Shown here one piece after another: positions 53,507 through 60,709 of a DNA stretch of 64,000 bases. The notes beneath the pieces were generated by a model. It saw only the letters and a list, made by a program, of their open reading frames with translations, made no database searches and was not told where the DNA came from. The first letter of the stretch is position 1, and each line of letters opens with the position of its first letter. The DNA lies in NCBI RefSeq assembly GCF_021049265.1, contig NZ_CP088018.1, positions 434,001 to 498,000 of the forward strand, in the 5' to 3' direction. Source of the DNA: Ruania suaedae. Its GTDB lineage: Bacteria; Actinomycetota; Actinomycetes; Actinomycetales; Beutenbergiaceae. The translations under genes were made by a program, and so were the position numbers.

Positions 53507-54234
53507 TCACTCCTCCCGGATGGTGAGCACCCGCCGCAGTCGCGACTCGGGCTTGTCGAAGAGGGCGAAGAGCATCGTGCGAACCCCTGGCCAGGGGCGG
53601 TCGAGTACGGCCGGGTCGTACAGGTCGACGCCGAAGAACTCGGCCAGGTCTGCGACCACGCACCGCCAGTTGCTGACGATAGCCAGCAGTGACCCATCCA
53701 CCTCAGGCGCCTTGCTCGCCGCCGCGGTCGGGGCCTCTGGTCGCAGCTCCTCGGGCACGGGGCGGTAGTCGGGATACCAGCCATCTGCGTCAGGTTCACC
53801 GATGCCGTAGGGCGCCCAGTCCTCGGCGGTGACTAGCCTTTTCCCGGCGCCTCACCATCGCTCTCGGAGGCCTCGGTCGGCGTCCATATCACTCGGGCAA
53901 GCGAGTCGGCGTAGGCCTTGCCCCGGGCCCAGTAGAAGACCGCGTAGTAGCCCATGCGATCCACCACGGGTTGCGGCACATCGTCCTTGACCAGCCGGTC
54001 GTAGGCGGGGCCGAGGGCGGGGTGCTCGTCGGGACCGATGGTGTCGAGCACCTTCTGTACCTCGTCAGGGACTGGCCCCTTGACGAAGCCGAGATTGACC
54101 TCGCCGCGCACGGCGGCCGCCAGCACCTTCCGCATCGCCCGAACGCTCGGGGGAGGCGCCGTGTAGGTGCGTCCCCCGAGCGTCAGGGTCAGGCCGTCGA
54201 CGTCTGCCCACTCGCTGAAATCGACAGCGGGCAT
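53507..54234 (-). CDS. Tail assembly chaperone GT fusion, made by -1 frameshift
   Basis: The product joins the 53833-54234 frame with the -1 frame that ends at 53507. The slippery heptamer GGGAAAA lies at 53845-53839 (minus strand) with zero-frame codons CCG-GGA-AAA, four codons before the frame 0 stop TAG at 53833-53835. After slipping, translation reads AGG, CTA, GTC and on to the stop at 53507, giving about 242 residues. The second part ends with FALFDKPESRLRRVLTIREE. The fusion helps load the tape measure during tail assembly, as G and GT do in lambda. No separate ribosome site is seen for the second part. Confidence 0.85.
53833..54234 (-). CDS. Tail assembly chaperone G
   Basis: A 133-residue protein with the family segments LTLTLGGRTYTAPPPSVRAMRKVLAA (about 15-40) and DRMGYYAVFYWARGKAYADSL (about 90-110). 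It is placed between the major tail protein and the tape measure, as expected for the shorter tail chaperone. It ends at TAG just after the slippery heptamer. ATG at 54234. Confidence 0.85.
   Translation of the reverse strand: MPAVDFSEWADVDGLTLTLGGRTYTAPPPSVRAMRKVLAAAVRGEVNLGFVKGPVPDEVQKVLDTIGPDEHPALGPAYDRLVKDDVPQPVVDRMGYYAVFYWARGKAYADSLARVIWTPTEASESDGEAPGKG
53839..53845 (-). other. Programmed -1 frameshift site (GGGAAAA)
   Basis: A canonical X XXY YYZ heptamer in the correct phase (G-GGA-AAA), 12 bases before the zero-frame stop codon. The -1 frame is open for 111 further codons. Confidence 0.88.
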
Positions 54235-54237
54235 CGA

Positions 54238-54990
54238 TCAGCCTCGGGTGTAGGTGAGGATGTTGGACGTGCCGCCGGGGGTGGTGACGGTGACGTCCAC
54301 CGAACCGGCGGTGCCGGTGGGCAGAGAGGCGATGATCGTGGCCGCGTTGGCCACCACGAACTCATCCGCCGGGGTGCCGCCGAAGTCGACGTCGGTCGCC
54401 CCCAGGAAGCCGGTGCCGGTCAGGGTCACCAGCTCACCCTCGACAGCCTCGTCCGGGCTCACGGCGGCCAGTACCGGCTCGGTCACGTCCCACCCGGCGA
54501 ACGGGTTGGTGATCGACTCGAACGGACCCTGCCCGGTGAGGGTCACGTTGAAGACCTCGATCTCGGAGTTGCCCGAGTTCTGCCGGGTGACCTCCACGCG
54601 GCAGGAGGCCCGGCCAGCGTCGTTCGGGTTCGGGGTCCCGAACTCCGGCTTGTGGTACCAGCGGATGTCCACGGTGGCGCCATCCAGCGTGGCCTTGGCG
54701 GCCGCGAGCAGCGCCTCCACCTCGGGCAGGAACAGGCCCGTGGTCACCGACCGGTTGCCCTGCACGGTGAACGACGTCGCGAACGAGCGCGCCGTCACGG
54801 CCTCGTTGGCCGCACCCAGGTCGTCGTAGGTCGCCTGGTCCTGCGTGGTGGGCGGGTAGGTCGGAGTCCACGCGCTGATGCGGCGGACGGGCTGCCAGGA
54901 CTCCGAGGCAGTGCTGCCCAGGTTGATGTCCAGCCCATACTCGAAGGACTTGCCGAGCGTAGTGCCGGCGGGAAGGGGAACGACACTCAT
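54238..54990 (-). CDS. Major tail protein with C-terminal IPT/TIG domain
   Basis: A 250-residue tube protein. The N-terminal 165 residues carry the beta-rich tube fold (start SVVPLPAGTTLGKSFEYGLD). The C-terminal 85 residues (PVLAAVSPDEAVEGELVTLTGTGFLGATDVDFGGTPADEF...) form an IPT/TIG Ig-like domain with the GTGF signature. Such a surface domain decorates the tail tube and may bind carbohydrate on the host cell. ATG at 54990 overlaps the upstream stop. Confidence 0.87.
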   Translation of the reverse strand: MSVVPLPAGTTLGKSFEYGLDINLGSTASESWQPVRRISAWTPTYPPTTQDQATYDDLGAANEAVTARSFATSFTVQGNRSVTTGLFLPEVEALLAAAKATLDGATVDIRWYHKPEFGTPNPNDAGRASCRVEVTRQNSGNSEIEVFNVTLTGQGPFESITNPFAGWDVTEPVLAAVSPDEAVEGELVTLTGTGFLGATDVDFGGTPADEFVVANAATIIASLPTGTAGSVDVTVTTPGGTSNILTYTRG

Positions 54991-55241
54991 GAGATCTCCT
55001 CGGTTTGGTTGGCGTCTGGAAGCGGCACCGAATCCGGGCCGTAGGTCGCCGGGTCGATCTCCGGCAGTACCGGCCCATCGGCGGCCGGGTCATGCACCCG
55101 CTCAACGAGCGGGGACTCCTGAGCCACGGCTGCGCGCGAACGCGCTCGTCGCAGCAGGTGGCGGGCGTCAGGCGCGGGCGCCTCGCCCTTCGGCGTGGGC
55201 ATCCCTGCCTCGCGGTAGCGGTCAGTGGTGCTCTTGCTCAT
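54987..55241 (-). CDS. Small phage protein between tail terminator and major tail protein
   Basis: 84 residues, charged, Pro-rich, no TM or clear fold. Both ends overlap neighbours by ATGA. Probably a late structural or assembly protein; function unknown. Confidence 0.65.
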   Translation of the reverse strand: MSKSTTDRYREAGMPTPKGEAPAPDARHLLRRARSRAAVAQESPLVERVHDPAADGPVLPEIDPATYGPDSVPLPDANQTEEIS

Positions 55242-55651
55242 GTGCCTACTCCCGGGTTGTCGACGTACACCAGGTAGTTCTCTGAGCGCTCCTCGCGCCC
55301 ATTCGCGTCCGCGCCGAGGGGCCCGAACGACGTCCGCTCGATCTGCGACAGACCCTTCGTTCGGGAGCGGCCCTGCAGCACGAGGAAGGCGAACCCGGCG
55401 ATCTGGTCGGCGTCGTCGACGTCCCCGCGTGCGCCACGAATGAGCAGCTGCACTCGGCGCCGCGGGGAGTAGACGTGCGGGTCGCTGCCGCCGTACACGC
55501 GCGCACCGATCGCCCGGTCAGGCTCGTCCGGTATTGCGCCGTAGAAGATGCCCACCTCGCCGGCGGGAGGCGGCGTCGTCGTGGACCAGTGCCAGCCCGG
55601 AACCCCGCCCAGCAGCTCGCAGATGGCGAGCGTGACTTCGGCGTCATCCAC
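55238..55651 (-). CDS. Tail terminator-like protein
   Basis: A 137-residue protein in the tail terminator/completion position, with the usual pattern (VTLAICELL, RVYGGSDPHVYSPRRRVQLLIRG and a terminal VDNPG). The start is GTG at 55651; a longer frame overlaps the connector gene. Confidence 0.75.
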   Translation of the reverse strand: MDDAEVTLAICELLGGVPGWHWSTTTPPPAGEVGIFYGAIPDEPDRAIGARVYGGSDPHVYSPRRRVQLLIRGARGDVDDADQIAGFAFLVLQGRSRTKGLSQIERTSFGPLGADANGREERSENYLVYVDNPGVGT

Positions 55652-55967
55652 CGCGCAGCCTCGCTCCCACGTTATGGACGATCTCGGCCTCGAAGTTCGA
55701 CTCATCCACCGCGCGTTCGAGGTACTTCGCCTCGCCCACGTCGTGCTTGTAGTCGAGGTTCTCGTGCTGGATCCAGGCGTGGGGTGCTCGGAATCGGACG
55801 GTGACGTTCACGTCGTTGACGAGGACGCGGCCCGATCGCCGCAGCACGCCGTCGTCCTTCGGTGCGAGCTCTTTCGCGCGCTTCAGGATCTTCTTCGCCT
55901 CGTCCTGCAGGGCGTCGCGGCCGGCCTTCTCGATCTCGGTCAGCTTGGCGTTGTTCTGCTTGACCAT
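55644..55967 (-). CDS. Head-tail connector protein, HK97 gp10-like
   Basis: 107 residues. The N-terminal helix (NAKLTEIEKAGRDALQDEAKKILKRAKELAP) and the C-terminal beta part with AKYLERAVDE are typical of gp10-like proteins. I chose ATG at 55967: GGAGG precedes by five bases. It is the last gene of the connector set before the plus-strand lipoprotein gene, so the leftward late transcript must pass through that gene. Confidence 0.78.
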   Translation of the reverse strand: MVKQNNAKLTEIEKAGRDALQDEAKKILKRAKELAPKDDGVLRRSGRVLVNDVNVTVRFRAPHAWIQHENLDYKHDVGEAKYLERAVDESNFEAEIVHNVGARLRGG

Positions 55968-55991
55968 GGCCACCTCCGGTACGTTGTGCCG

Positions 55992-56621
55992 ATGCGAATG
56001 CGTCTTGCCGCGGTCGTCGCTGCCGTCGCCCTGCTGGCCGGTTGCTCCGGACCTTCGGACGGGGCCGAATCGCCTCAGCCCGTAGCCACCACTCAGGAGC
56101 CGTCGCCGACACCGAGTGAGGATCCGACGACCGTCGAGCCTGTCGATCAGGTCGAAGTTCCCGACGTAGTCGGCATGGACGGGCTCGCAGCGCAGCGCGA
56201 GATTGAAGGCGCAGGGTTGGCCCTCGACGGGAGCGCCGAGGGCGAGCCGACCGATGTCGCCTCGCAGGATCCGGAGGCCGGGACCATGGTTGACGACGGC
56301 TCAGAGGTGAGCCTCGAACTCGTCCCGCCAGCGGTCATCGATCACGAGATCGAAATCGAGGACGAGAACATCTACGTCTGGGTCGAGTCGACCATGAGCA
56401 GCCGCGACGCCTGGCTCATCACCCGAGACCTGGCCATGAACGAAGATCTCGACGAGGGCGGGTACTTCGTGCAGTTCAACTGCACCGAGGGCGGAACTGC
56501 CGGCGCCTGGAACAGGCAGGCCAACGGAAAGATCGCGATCGGCAATCGCGGAGCGGCCTTGACCGGGCTGAACGACGGTGCGTTCCAGAGCGAGTTGCTC
56601 GACGGGGCGACATGCCCTTGA
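55992..56621 (+). CDS. PASTA-domain lipoprotein, plus strand within phage connector genes
   Basis: A 209-residue lipoprotein: signal peptide (1-17), lipobox LLAGC with Cys18, a Pro/Thr/Glu-rich linker (about 20-53), one PASTA-like domain (about 54-110, VPDVVGMDGLAAQREIEGAGL...) and a C-terminal unknown domain with two cysteines. It is transcribed against all flanking late genes. A 60-base line I counted here is 52 percent GC, against 82 percent in a nearby connector line. The start codon is preceded by TACGTT six bases upstream, suggesting a leaderless mRNA with its own promoter. Its placement is that of a lysogenic-conversion (moron) gene. Function unknown. Confidence 0.82.
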   Translation: MRMRLAAVVAAVALLAGCSGPSDGAESPQPVATTQEPSPTPSEDPTTVEPVDQVEVPDVVGMDGLAAQREIEGAGLALDGSAEGEPTDVASQDPEAGTMVDDGSEVSLELVPPAVIDHEIEIEDENIYVWVESTMSSRDAWLITRDLAMNEDLDEGGYFVQFNCTEGGTAGAWNRQANGKIAIGNRGAALTGLNDGAFQSELLDGATCP

Positions 56622-56622
56622 C

Positions 56623-56946
56623 CTACTCCAGCCGCAGCAGCAAGTAGGCATCCAGCGGCGGGTCGTTGCGGTTCATCGCCGCCGTGAGCACCTTCGCCTC
56701 TCGCTCGTAAGGCTCGCCCGGCCACACGGTGATCAGCGACCCGACCGGTACGTGCTCCGGCAGCGGGAGTGTGACGCGAGTCGACGAGATGACCTCATTG
56801 CCGGCCACGTCGCGCACCAGCTGTTGCTCATCCAGGACCTCGGCGGACAGAGTGCGAGCGGGCCCGTAGGTGGCGCCCATGCCGCCGGCGCCGGTCTTGT
56901 TCCGGACGCTGACGCTGTGCGGGTACCAGAACGCGCCCCAGCTCAC
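56623..56946 (-). CDS. Head closure / connector protein
   Basis: A 107-residue protein (WGAFWYPHSVSVRNKTG..., then a beta-rich body) in the position of a head-closure protein. GTG start at 56946 overlaps the upstream stop (GTGA). Its 3' end is one base from the end of the convergent lipoprotein gene. Confidence 0.7.
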   Translation of the reverse strand: MSWGAFWYPHSVSVRNKTGAGGMGATYGPARTLSAEVLDEQQLVRDVAGNEVISSTRVTLPLPEHVPVGSLITVWPGEPYEREAKVLTAAMNRNDPPLDAYLLLRLE

Positions 56947-57299
56947 GCCGTCGCCTCCGGCGGCCAGATGCTGCGCGTCATGGTGGATGGCGGGAACGAG
57001 CCCACCGGCCCGCCGCCGGCGCGCGCGCCACAGAGCGCCAGGAGGCCAGTCCGGTCGTCAGGGCCGAACGCGGAACGGTAGTCGGCCCAGGAGACGGAGG
57101 TGCCGTTGCGGGACTGCTGGCGCATGCGCCCAGTGCCCGGTGCGGGCAGTTCGGCCGCGACGCCCTGCAGGATCGCGATCGCGTCCAGTCTGGCCTCGCC
57201 CTCCAGGGTGTCGAGACAGGGGGCGATGGAGCGCGCTACGACGATCAGGCGCCGCGCCACAGCGTCATCTACGCCCGACAGATCGGCCGGAACGATCAT
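56943..57299 (-). CDS. Head-tail connector/adaptor protein
   Basis: 118 residues, mostly helical (DAVARRLIVVARSIAPCLDTLEGEARLDAIAILQGVAAEL), in the place of the gp6-like adaptor that sits beneath the portal. ATG at 57299 with AGGGGG eight bases upstream; a GTG at 57305 is in frame but too close to the ribosome site. Confidence 0.7.
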   Translation of the reverse strand: MIVPADLSGVDDAVARRLIVVARSIAPCLDTLEGEARLDAIAILQGVAAELPAPGTGRMRQQSRNGTSVSWADYRSAFGPDDRTGLLALCGARAGGGPVGSFPPSTMTRSIWPPEATA

Positions 57300-57321
57300 C
57301 TCCACCGCCCCCTCTCGACTA

Positions 57322-57669
57322 CTACTGCTCGTCGTCCGCGATCAGCGCGGCGACGATCTGCGGACGGTTGCCGGGCTCGGCAGGGACGACCTTCATCTCG
57401 TCCTCGCGGCCATCGTTCCGCTTCTCGATCTCGGCCTTGAGGTGAGCGACGCTGACGCCCTTGTAGGCACCCTCGTCGACGGCCTCGGCCTTCGGCTCGG
57501 CCGCCTTGACGGCCTCGATCAGGCCGCGCTTGACGAGACCGTCCAGCGCACCCTGCTCGACACCCTCGGGGATGACGCCGCCGGCGCGCACGATGTGCGC
57601 CACTCGGTGGCCTCTGGACGAGCCGACGGCCACCTTCACGGCCTTCGCCTTCGCGATGTACTGGCTCAC
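57322..57669 (-). CDS. Phage head protein with SAP/HeH-like C-terminus
   Basis: A 115-residue protein. The C-terminal part (YKGVSVAHLKAEIEKRNDGREDE...NRPQIVAALIADDEQ) resembles a SAP/HeH-type helix-extended-loop-helix found in phage head proteins beside the capsid gene. The N-terminal part is basic. Function unknown. Confidence 0.65.
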   Translation of the reverse strand: MSQYIAKAKAVKVAVGSSRGHRVAHIVRAGGVIPEGVEQGALDGLVKRGLIEAVKAAEPKAEAVDEGAYKGVSVAHLKAEIEKRNDGREDEMKVVPAEPGNRPQIVAALIADDEQ

Positions 57670-57671
57670 GA

Positions 57672-58583
57672 TCAGGCCCCCGTTCCGGTGACGGTCACGC
57701 CCGCGAGCGGGTTGGTCACGACCGGCACGTGCGGGTTGCGCGCCTGCAGGCGGGTCTTGTCCGCCTTCGGCTCACGGATCGGAGCGATCTGCACGCCCGT
57801 GTCGGTGCCGACGTCGCGGTACTCGGGTGAGGGGATCGACTCGCGGGCGATGCCACCGAGGCGCCGACGGTCCACGAACATCGGGTCGGTGAACCCGTCG
57901 TCGTCGGCCGAGATCCAGGTGATGCCGCCGATCGTGGGGAACGAGTCCCCCAGCGCCATGCGGTCGTCCTTGGGCAGGACGTCGAGCAGCTCGGGCATCA
58001 CCTCGGCGTACAGCTCACCGTTCAGCACGGCGGTGTCGATCGAGTAGCCGAGCTTGAGCTTGCGCACCGCGGCCTGCACTCGATAGGCGTCCCGGAGCAC
58101 GTCCTTGCCGGTGGTCCAGGCGGCGCTGGCCGCGATCGACTGCGTGATCGAGGAGTTGATGACCCCGAGTGCGATGTCGTTCGCGTCGAACACCAGCTCC
58201 GTCTGCAGCAGCAGGAAGGCGTCGTCGATCGGCTGGCGCAGGCTGCGCCCGATCTCCTCGTCCGTCACCTCGGTGGCGATGCCCTGCTTCTGCGAGGTGT
58301 ACAGCTCGTACTCCTCGGCGCTCAGCGGGGTGAGCTTGTACTCGGCGCCGGCGTTGACTGTCTCGGCCGTCCGATCCGTGCGGATCTTCTCGTTGGCCGG
58401 GACGGCGATCGCGCCGCCCTGGACGCGGTAGCGCCCCTGGAGCAGGAAGTTCCCGAGGAACTGCTGCGCGTTGAGGATCTCACCGAAGCGCCGAGCAACC
58501 AGCGCCGGCGACTTGATGAAGGCCAGCAGTTCGTCGACGGATGCCGAGGCGAGCTGGCTCGGGGTGAAGGGGTATGTCTGCAC
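57672..58583 (-). CDS. Major capsid protein (HK97 fold)
   Basis: A 303-residue capsid protein. The order of segments (N-arm, FGEILNAQQFLGNFLLQGRY, the E-loop-like area KLTPLSAEEYELYTSQKQGIATEV, DDAFLLLQTELVFDANDIAL and a C-terminal P-domain) fits the HK97-type family in DUF935-portal phages. There is no long N-terminal scaffold, which agrees with a separate scaffold encoded in the protease gene. Confidence 0.82.
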   Translation of the reverse strand: MQTYPFTPSQLASASVDELLAFIKSPALVARRFGEILNAQQFLGNFLLQGRYRVQGGAIAVPANEKIRTDRTAETVNAGAEYKLTPLSAEEYELYTSQKQGIATEVTDEEIGRSLRQPIDDAFLLLQTELVFDANDIALGVINSSITQSIAASAAWTTGKDVLRDAYRVQAAVRKLKLGYSIDTAVLNGELYAEVMPELLDVLPKDDRMALGDSFPTIGGITWISADDDGFTDPMFVDRRRLGGIARESIPSPEYRDVGTDTGVQIAPIREPKADKTRLQARNPHVPVVTNPLAGVTVTGTGA

Positions 58584-58596
58584 GATGCTCCCTTTC

Positions 58597-58956
58597 TCAG
58601 AGCTGGAGCGCCTCGACGGCTTCGCCGTCGGCCGCGGAGGTGAGTGCGAGGTATACGGCCTCGCCTGCCGAGAGGGTGCTCACGGCACCGGAGTCGGCGA
58701 TCTCGAGGCGGTCGCCCCGGGTGACCGCGCCAGAGGCGGTGAGCAGGTGGATCGGCTTGCCGACCTCCACGGTCACCTTCTCGCCGACGGCGGCGTCGTG
58801 ACCGGGCACGCCGACCACCTTCGCCGACGCGGCGGCCGCAGGGGCGACGGAGCGGTCGATGGTGCCGACCTCGACGGGCTGGCCACCAACGACGGCGGTC
58901 GTGACGGAGAACGTCACGGTGTCGCCGGGCCGGAAGAGGGGAAGGTACTGAGCCAT
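58597..58956 (-). CDS. Head decoration (cement) protein
   Basis: A 119-residue beta-rich protein (YLPLFRPGDTVTFSVTTAVVGGQPVEV... and GEKVTVEVGKPIHLLTASGAVTRGD) of the DUF2190-like capsid-cement group. It stabilises the expanded capsid. ATG at 58956, with the protease/scaffold stop codon two bases away. Confidence 0.8.
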   Translation of the reverse strand: MAQYLPLFRPGDTVTFSVTTAVVGGQPVEVGTIDRSVAPAAAASAKVVGVPGHDAAVGEKVTVEVGKPIHLLTASGAVTRGDRLEIADSGAVSTLSAGEAVYLALTSAADGEAVEALQL

Positions 58957-58958
58957 GA

Positions 58959-59420
58959 TCAGGACTCCTTCGCGGTCGGGAAGACGTTGGCGTAGGTCGA
59001 GTCCTCGACCGACTGGTCCTCGGCGTGCCCGATCTCGTTGACCGGGACGGTGTTCTTCGGCATGGACTCGATCAGCGCCTTGGTGCCGTCCTCGTCCCTG
59101 TCGAGCTGTGCGCGCCACGCCTCGCGGGAGGCGGGGGCGATGCGGCCGTCGTTGACGGCGGCGGAGATGATGCCGTCGCGCCGCTGGGCGTCGATCGTCT
59201 CCATCGCCTTGCGGCCCTTCGCAGCGTCCGCGATGAGCTGCTCGTGCACGCCCTTGTCGAGCACGATCGCGCCCTCGGGCAGGGTGGCGGCCGGAGCCGC
59301 CTCGTCGTCGGCCTGCTCCGCGAGAGTCTCGTCGAGCGCCGCGAGCAGCGCCTCGTCCGAGGCGTCGGCATCGGTCACGCCGAGCCGCTCACGAAGGCCA
59401 GCCTTGAAGTCGCCACTCAT
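58959..59420 (-). CDS. Nested scaffold protein (internal start in protease gene)
   Basis: ATG at 59420 opens 153 residues in the same frame as the protease gene (MSGDFKAGLRERLG...). GAAAGGGG lies six to seven bases upstream, a good ribosome site inside a coding region. This copies lambda's C/Nu3 arrangement. Confidence rests on the ribosome site and domain boundary; expression is inferred. Confidence 0.6.
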   Translation of the reverse strand: MSGDFKAGLRERLGVTDADASDEALLAALDETLAEQADDEAAPAATLPEGAIVLDKGVHEQLIADAAKGRKAMETIDAQRRDGIISAAVNDGRIAPASREAWRAQLDRDEDGTKALIESMPKNTVPVNEIGHAEDQSVEDSTYANVFPTAKES

Positions 59421-60203
59421 GGCAGACCCCTTTCGGTTGGGTTCACCCGGCTCGGACGAGCTCGGGGGATTGGGGTCGCGGCCGAACGCCGCGATCTGGG
59501 TGATGAAGGCGGAATCCTCGTCGTCATCGGCGAGCGGGACCACGACGATCTCCGGCTCCTCCTCGCCGACCGTCTCGGCTTCGCCGACGTCGGGGATCAC
59601 GGCCACCCGGTCAGCGAGACCGGCCGCGACCGTCTCGGCCGCGTTGAACCACGTCTCCTCGGCGAGCATCGCCGCCCAGTCGGCGTCGCCAGCCTTGCCC
59701 TGGTAGATCTCCACCAGCGAGGACTCGATGCCGTCCAGGCGGTCGGCGTCCTTGCGCAGTTCGGCCGCGTTCCCGAGGGTGAACGTCCACGGCGAGTGGA
59801 TCATCATCTGGGTGCCGGGCGACATCACGGTCTCGTCGCAGCCTGCGGCGATGACCGACGCAGCCGATGCGGCCAGGCCGTCGACCACGGCAGTCACGCT
59901 CGCCTTGTGGGCCCGCAGCATGTTCAGGATCGAGACGCCCTCGAACACCTCGCCGCCGGGGGAGTTGATGCGCAGGATCACCTGCGACACCGAATCGGGT
60001 AGCGCGTCGAGGACCTGGCCCACATCCTTGGTGGAGATCCCCCAGAAGCCGCCGTAGGAGTCGATCGGGCCGTACATCCGGATCGTTGCCACCGTCCCCT
60101 CGCCAGAGGGCGCCGGGGTGGTGATCGCGTCGAAGAACTCTCGCTTCGACTTCGGGAGAGGCCTCTCGCCCCAGAAGCGGTTCACCTTCTTGGCCTGCTT
60201 CAT
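58959..60203 (-). CDS. Prohead protease (ClpP-like, S14/S49) fused to scaffold region
   Basis: A 414-residue protein. The N-terminal half is ClpP-like: LRINSPGGEVFEG near residue 77-89, the nucleophile Ser in GLAASAASVIAAG near 109-121 and the His in MMIHSPWTFTLGNA near 133. The C-terminal 153 residues are acidic and helical, as in a scaffolding protein. An internal ATG at 59420, with AAAGGGG upstream, can give the scaffold alone. ATG at 60203 follows AAGGAGG and overlaps the upstream stop (ATGA). Confidence 0.88.
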   Translation of the reverse strand: MKQAKKVNRFWGERPLPKSKREFFDAITTPAPSGEGTVATIRMYGPIDSYGGFWGISTKDVGQVLDALPDSVSQVILRINSPGGEVFEGVSILNMLRAHKASVTAVVDGLAASAASVIAAGCDETVMSPGTQMMIHSPWTFTLGNAAELRKDADRLDGIESSLVEIYQGKAGDADWAAMLAEETWFNAAETVAAGLADRVAVIPDVGEAETVGEEEPEIVVVPLADDDEDSAFITQIAAFGRDPNPPSSSEPGEPNRKGSAMSGDFKAGLRERLGVTDADASDEALLAALDETLAEQADDEAAPAATLPEGAIVLDKGVHEQLIADAAKGRKAMETIDAQRRDGIISAAVNDGRIAPASREAWRAQLDRDEDGTKALIESMPKNTVPVNEIGHAEDQSVEDSTYANVFPTAKES

Positions 60204-60709
60204 TTCGCCACCCTCCTTGGGCGCCGGTTCAGCGCCTGCTCGGACGGCGTGGCCCAGCGGCAATTGCCCGGCTCGTAGTTGCCGTCGTTGTCGATCCGGT
60301 CGATGGTTCGTCCCTCTGGACGCTCACCCATATCGGCGAGGAAGTTCTCGAACCGTCGCCACCGGTCACAGACCGCGATGCCGCGCCCGCCGTAGTCGTC
60401 CCATCTGGAGGCATTGGGGTTCGTCGTGCGCTTGATCATGTCCGCCCACGTGCCGTAGGTCGGCGTCACGCCGACTGTCGTCGCCCGAGCATGTCCGTGC
60501 GTCGCGTTCCTGACCTTGGTCCGGTCGACCTTGAGGCATCCGCAACTCGCTGTCGCCCCAGACCGCAGATGGTCCTGCCGCACCGTGACGCGCGCGCCGC
60601 AGTCGCAGACGCAGTTCCACGTCGGCCGGCGCCGGCCCCCCTGAGGTGCGCCCGGCGCCAAGACCGTCAGCCGTCCGAACCGAACCGCGAAGCCGATGAC
60701 GCCCTTCAT
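60200..60709 (-). CDS. Free-standing homing endonuclease (HNH/AP2-like), between portal and protease
   Basis: A 169-residue protein. Segment one (FGRLTVL, then WNCVCDCGARVTVRQDHLRSGATASCGC) is the usual N-terminal zinc/DNA-binding block. Segment two (TYGTWADMIKRTTNPN..., YGGRGIAVCDRWRRFENFLADMG, TIDRIDNDGNYEPGNCRWAT) is the catalytic HNH-like block of this phage family. Both ends overlap neighbours by four bases. It likely cuts cognate phage DNA at this site in rivals lacking it. Confidence 0.9.
   Translation of the reverse strand: MKGVIGFAVRFGRLTVLAPGAPQGGRRRPTWNCVCDCGARVTVRQDHLRSGATASCGCLKVDRTKVRNATHGHARATTVGVTPTYGTWADMIKRTTNPNASRWDDYGGRGIAVCDRWRRFENFLADMGERPEGRTIDRIDNDGNYEPGNCRWATPSEQALNRRPRRVAK

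Noticed and set aside
53507-53758. Separate 83-residue gene starting at the GTG at 53758
   Set aside because: No ribosome site, and the frame is continuous with the -1 frame after the slippery heptamer, so it is better read as the T part of the GT fusion.
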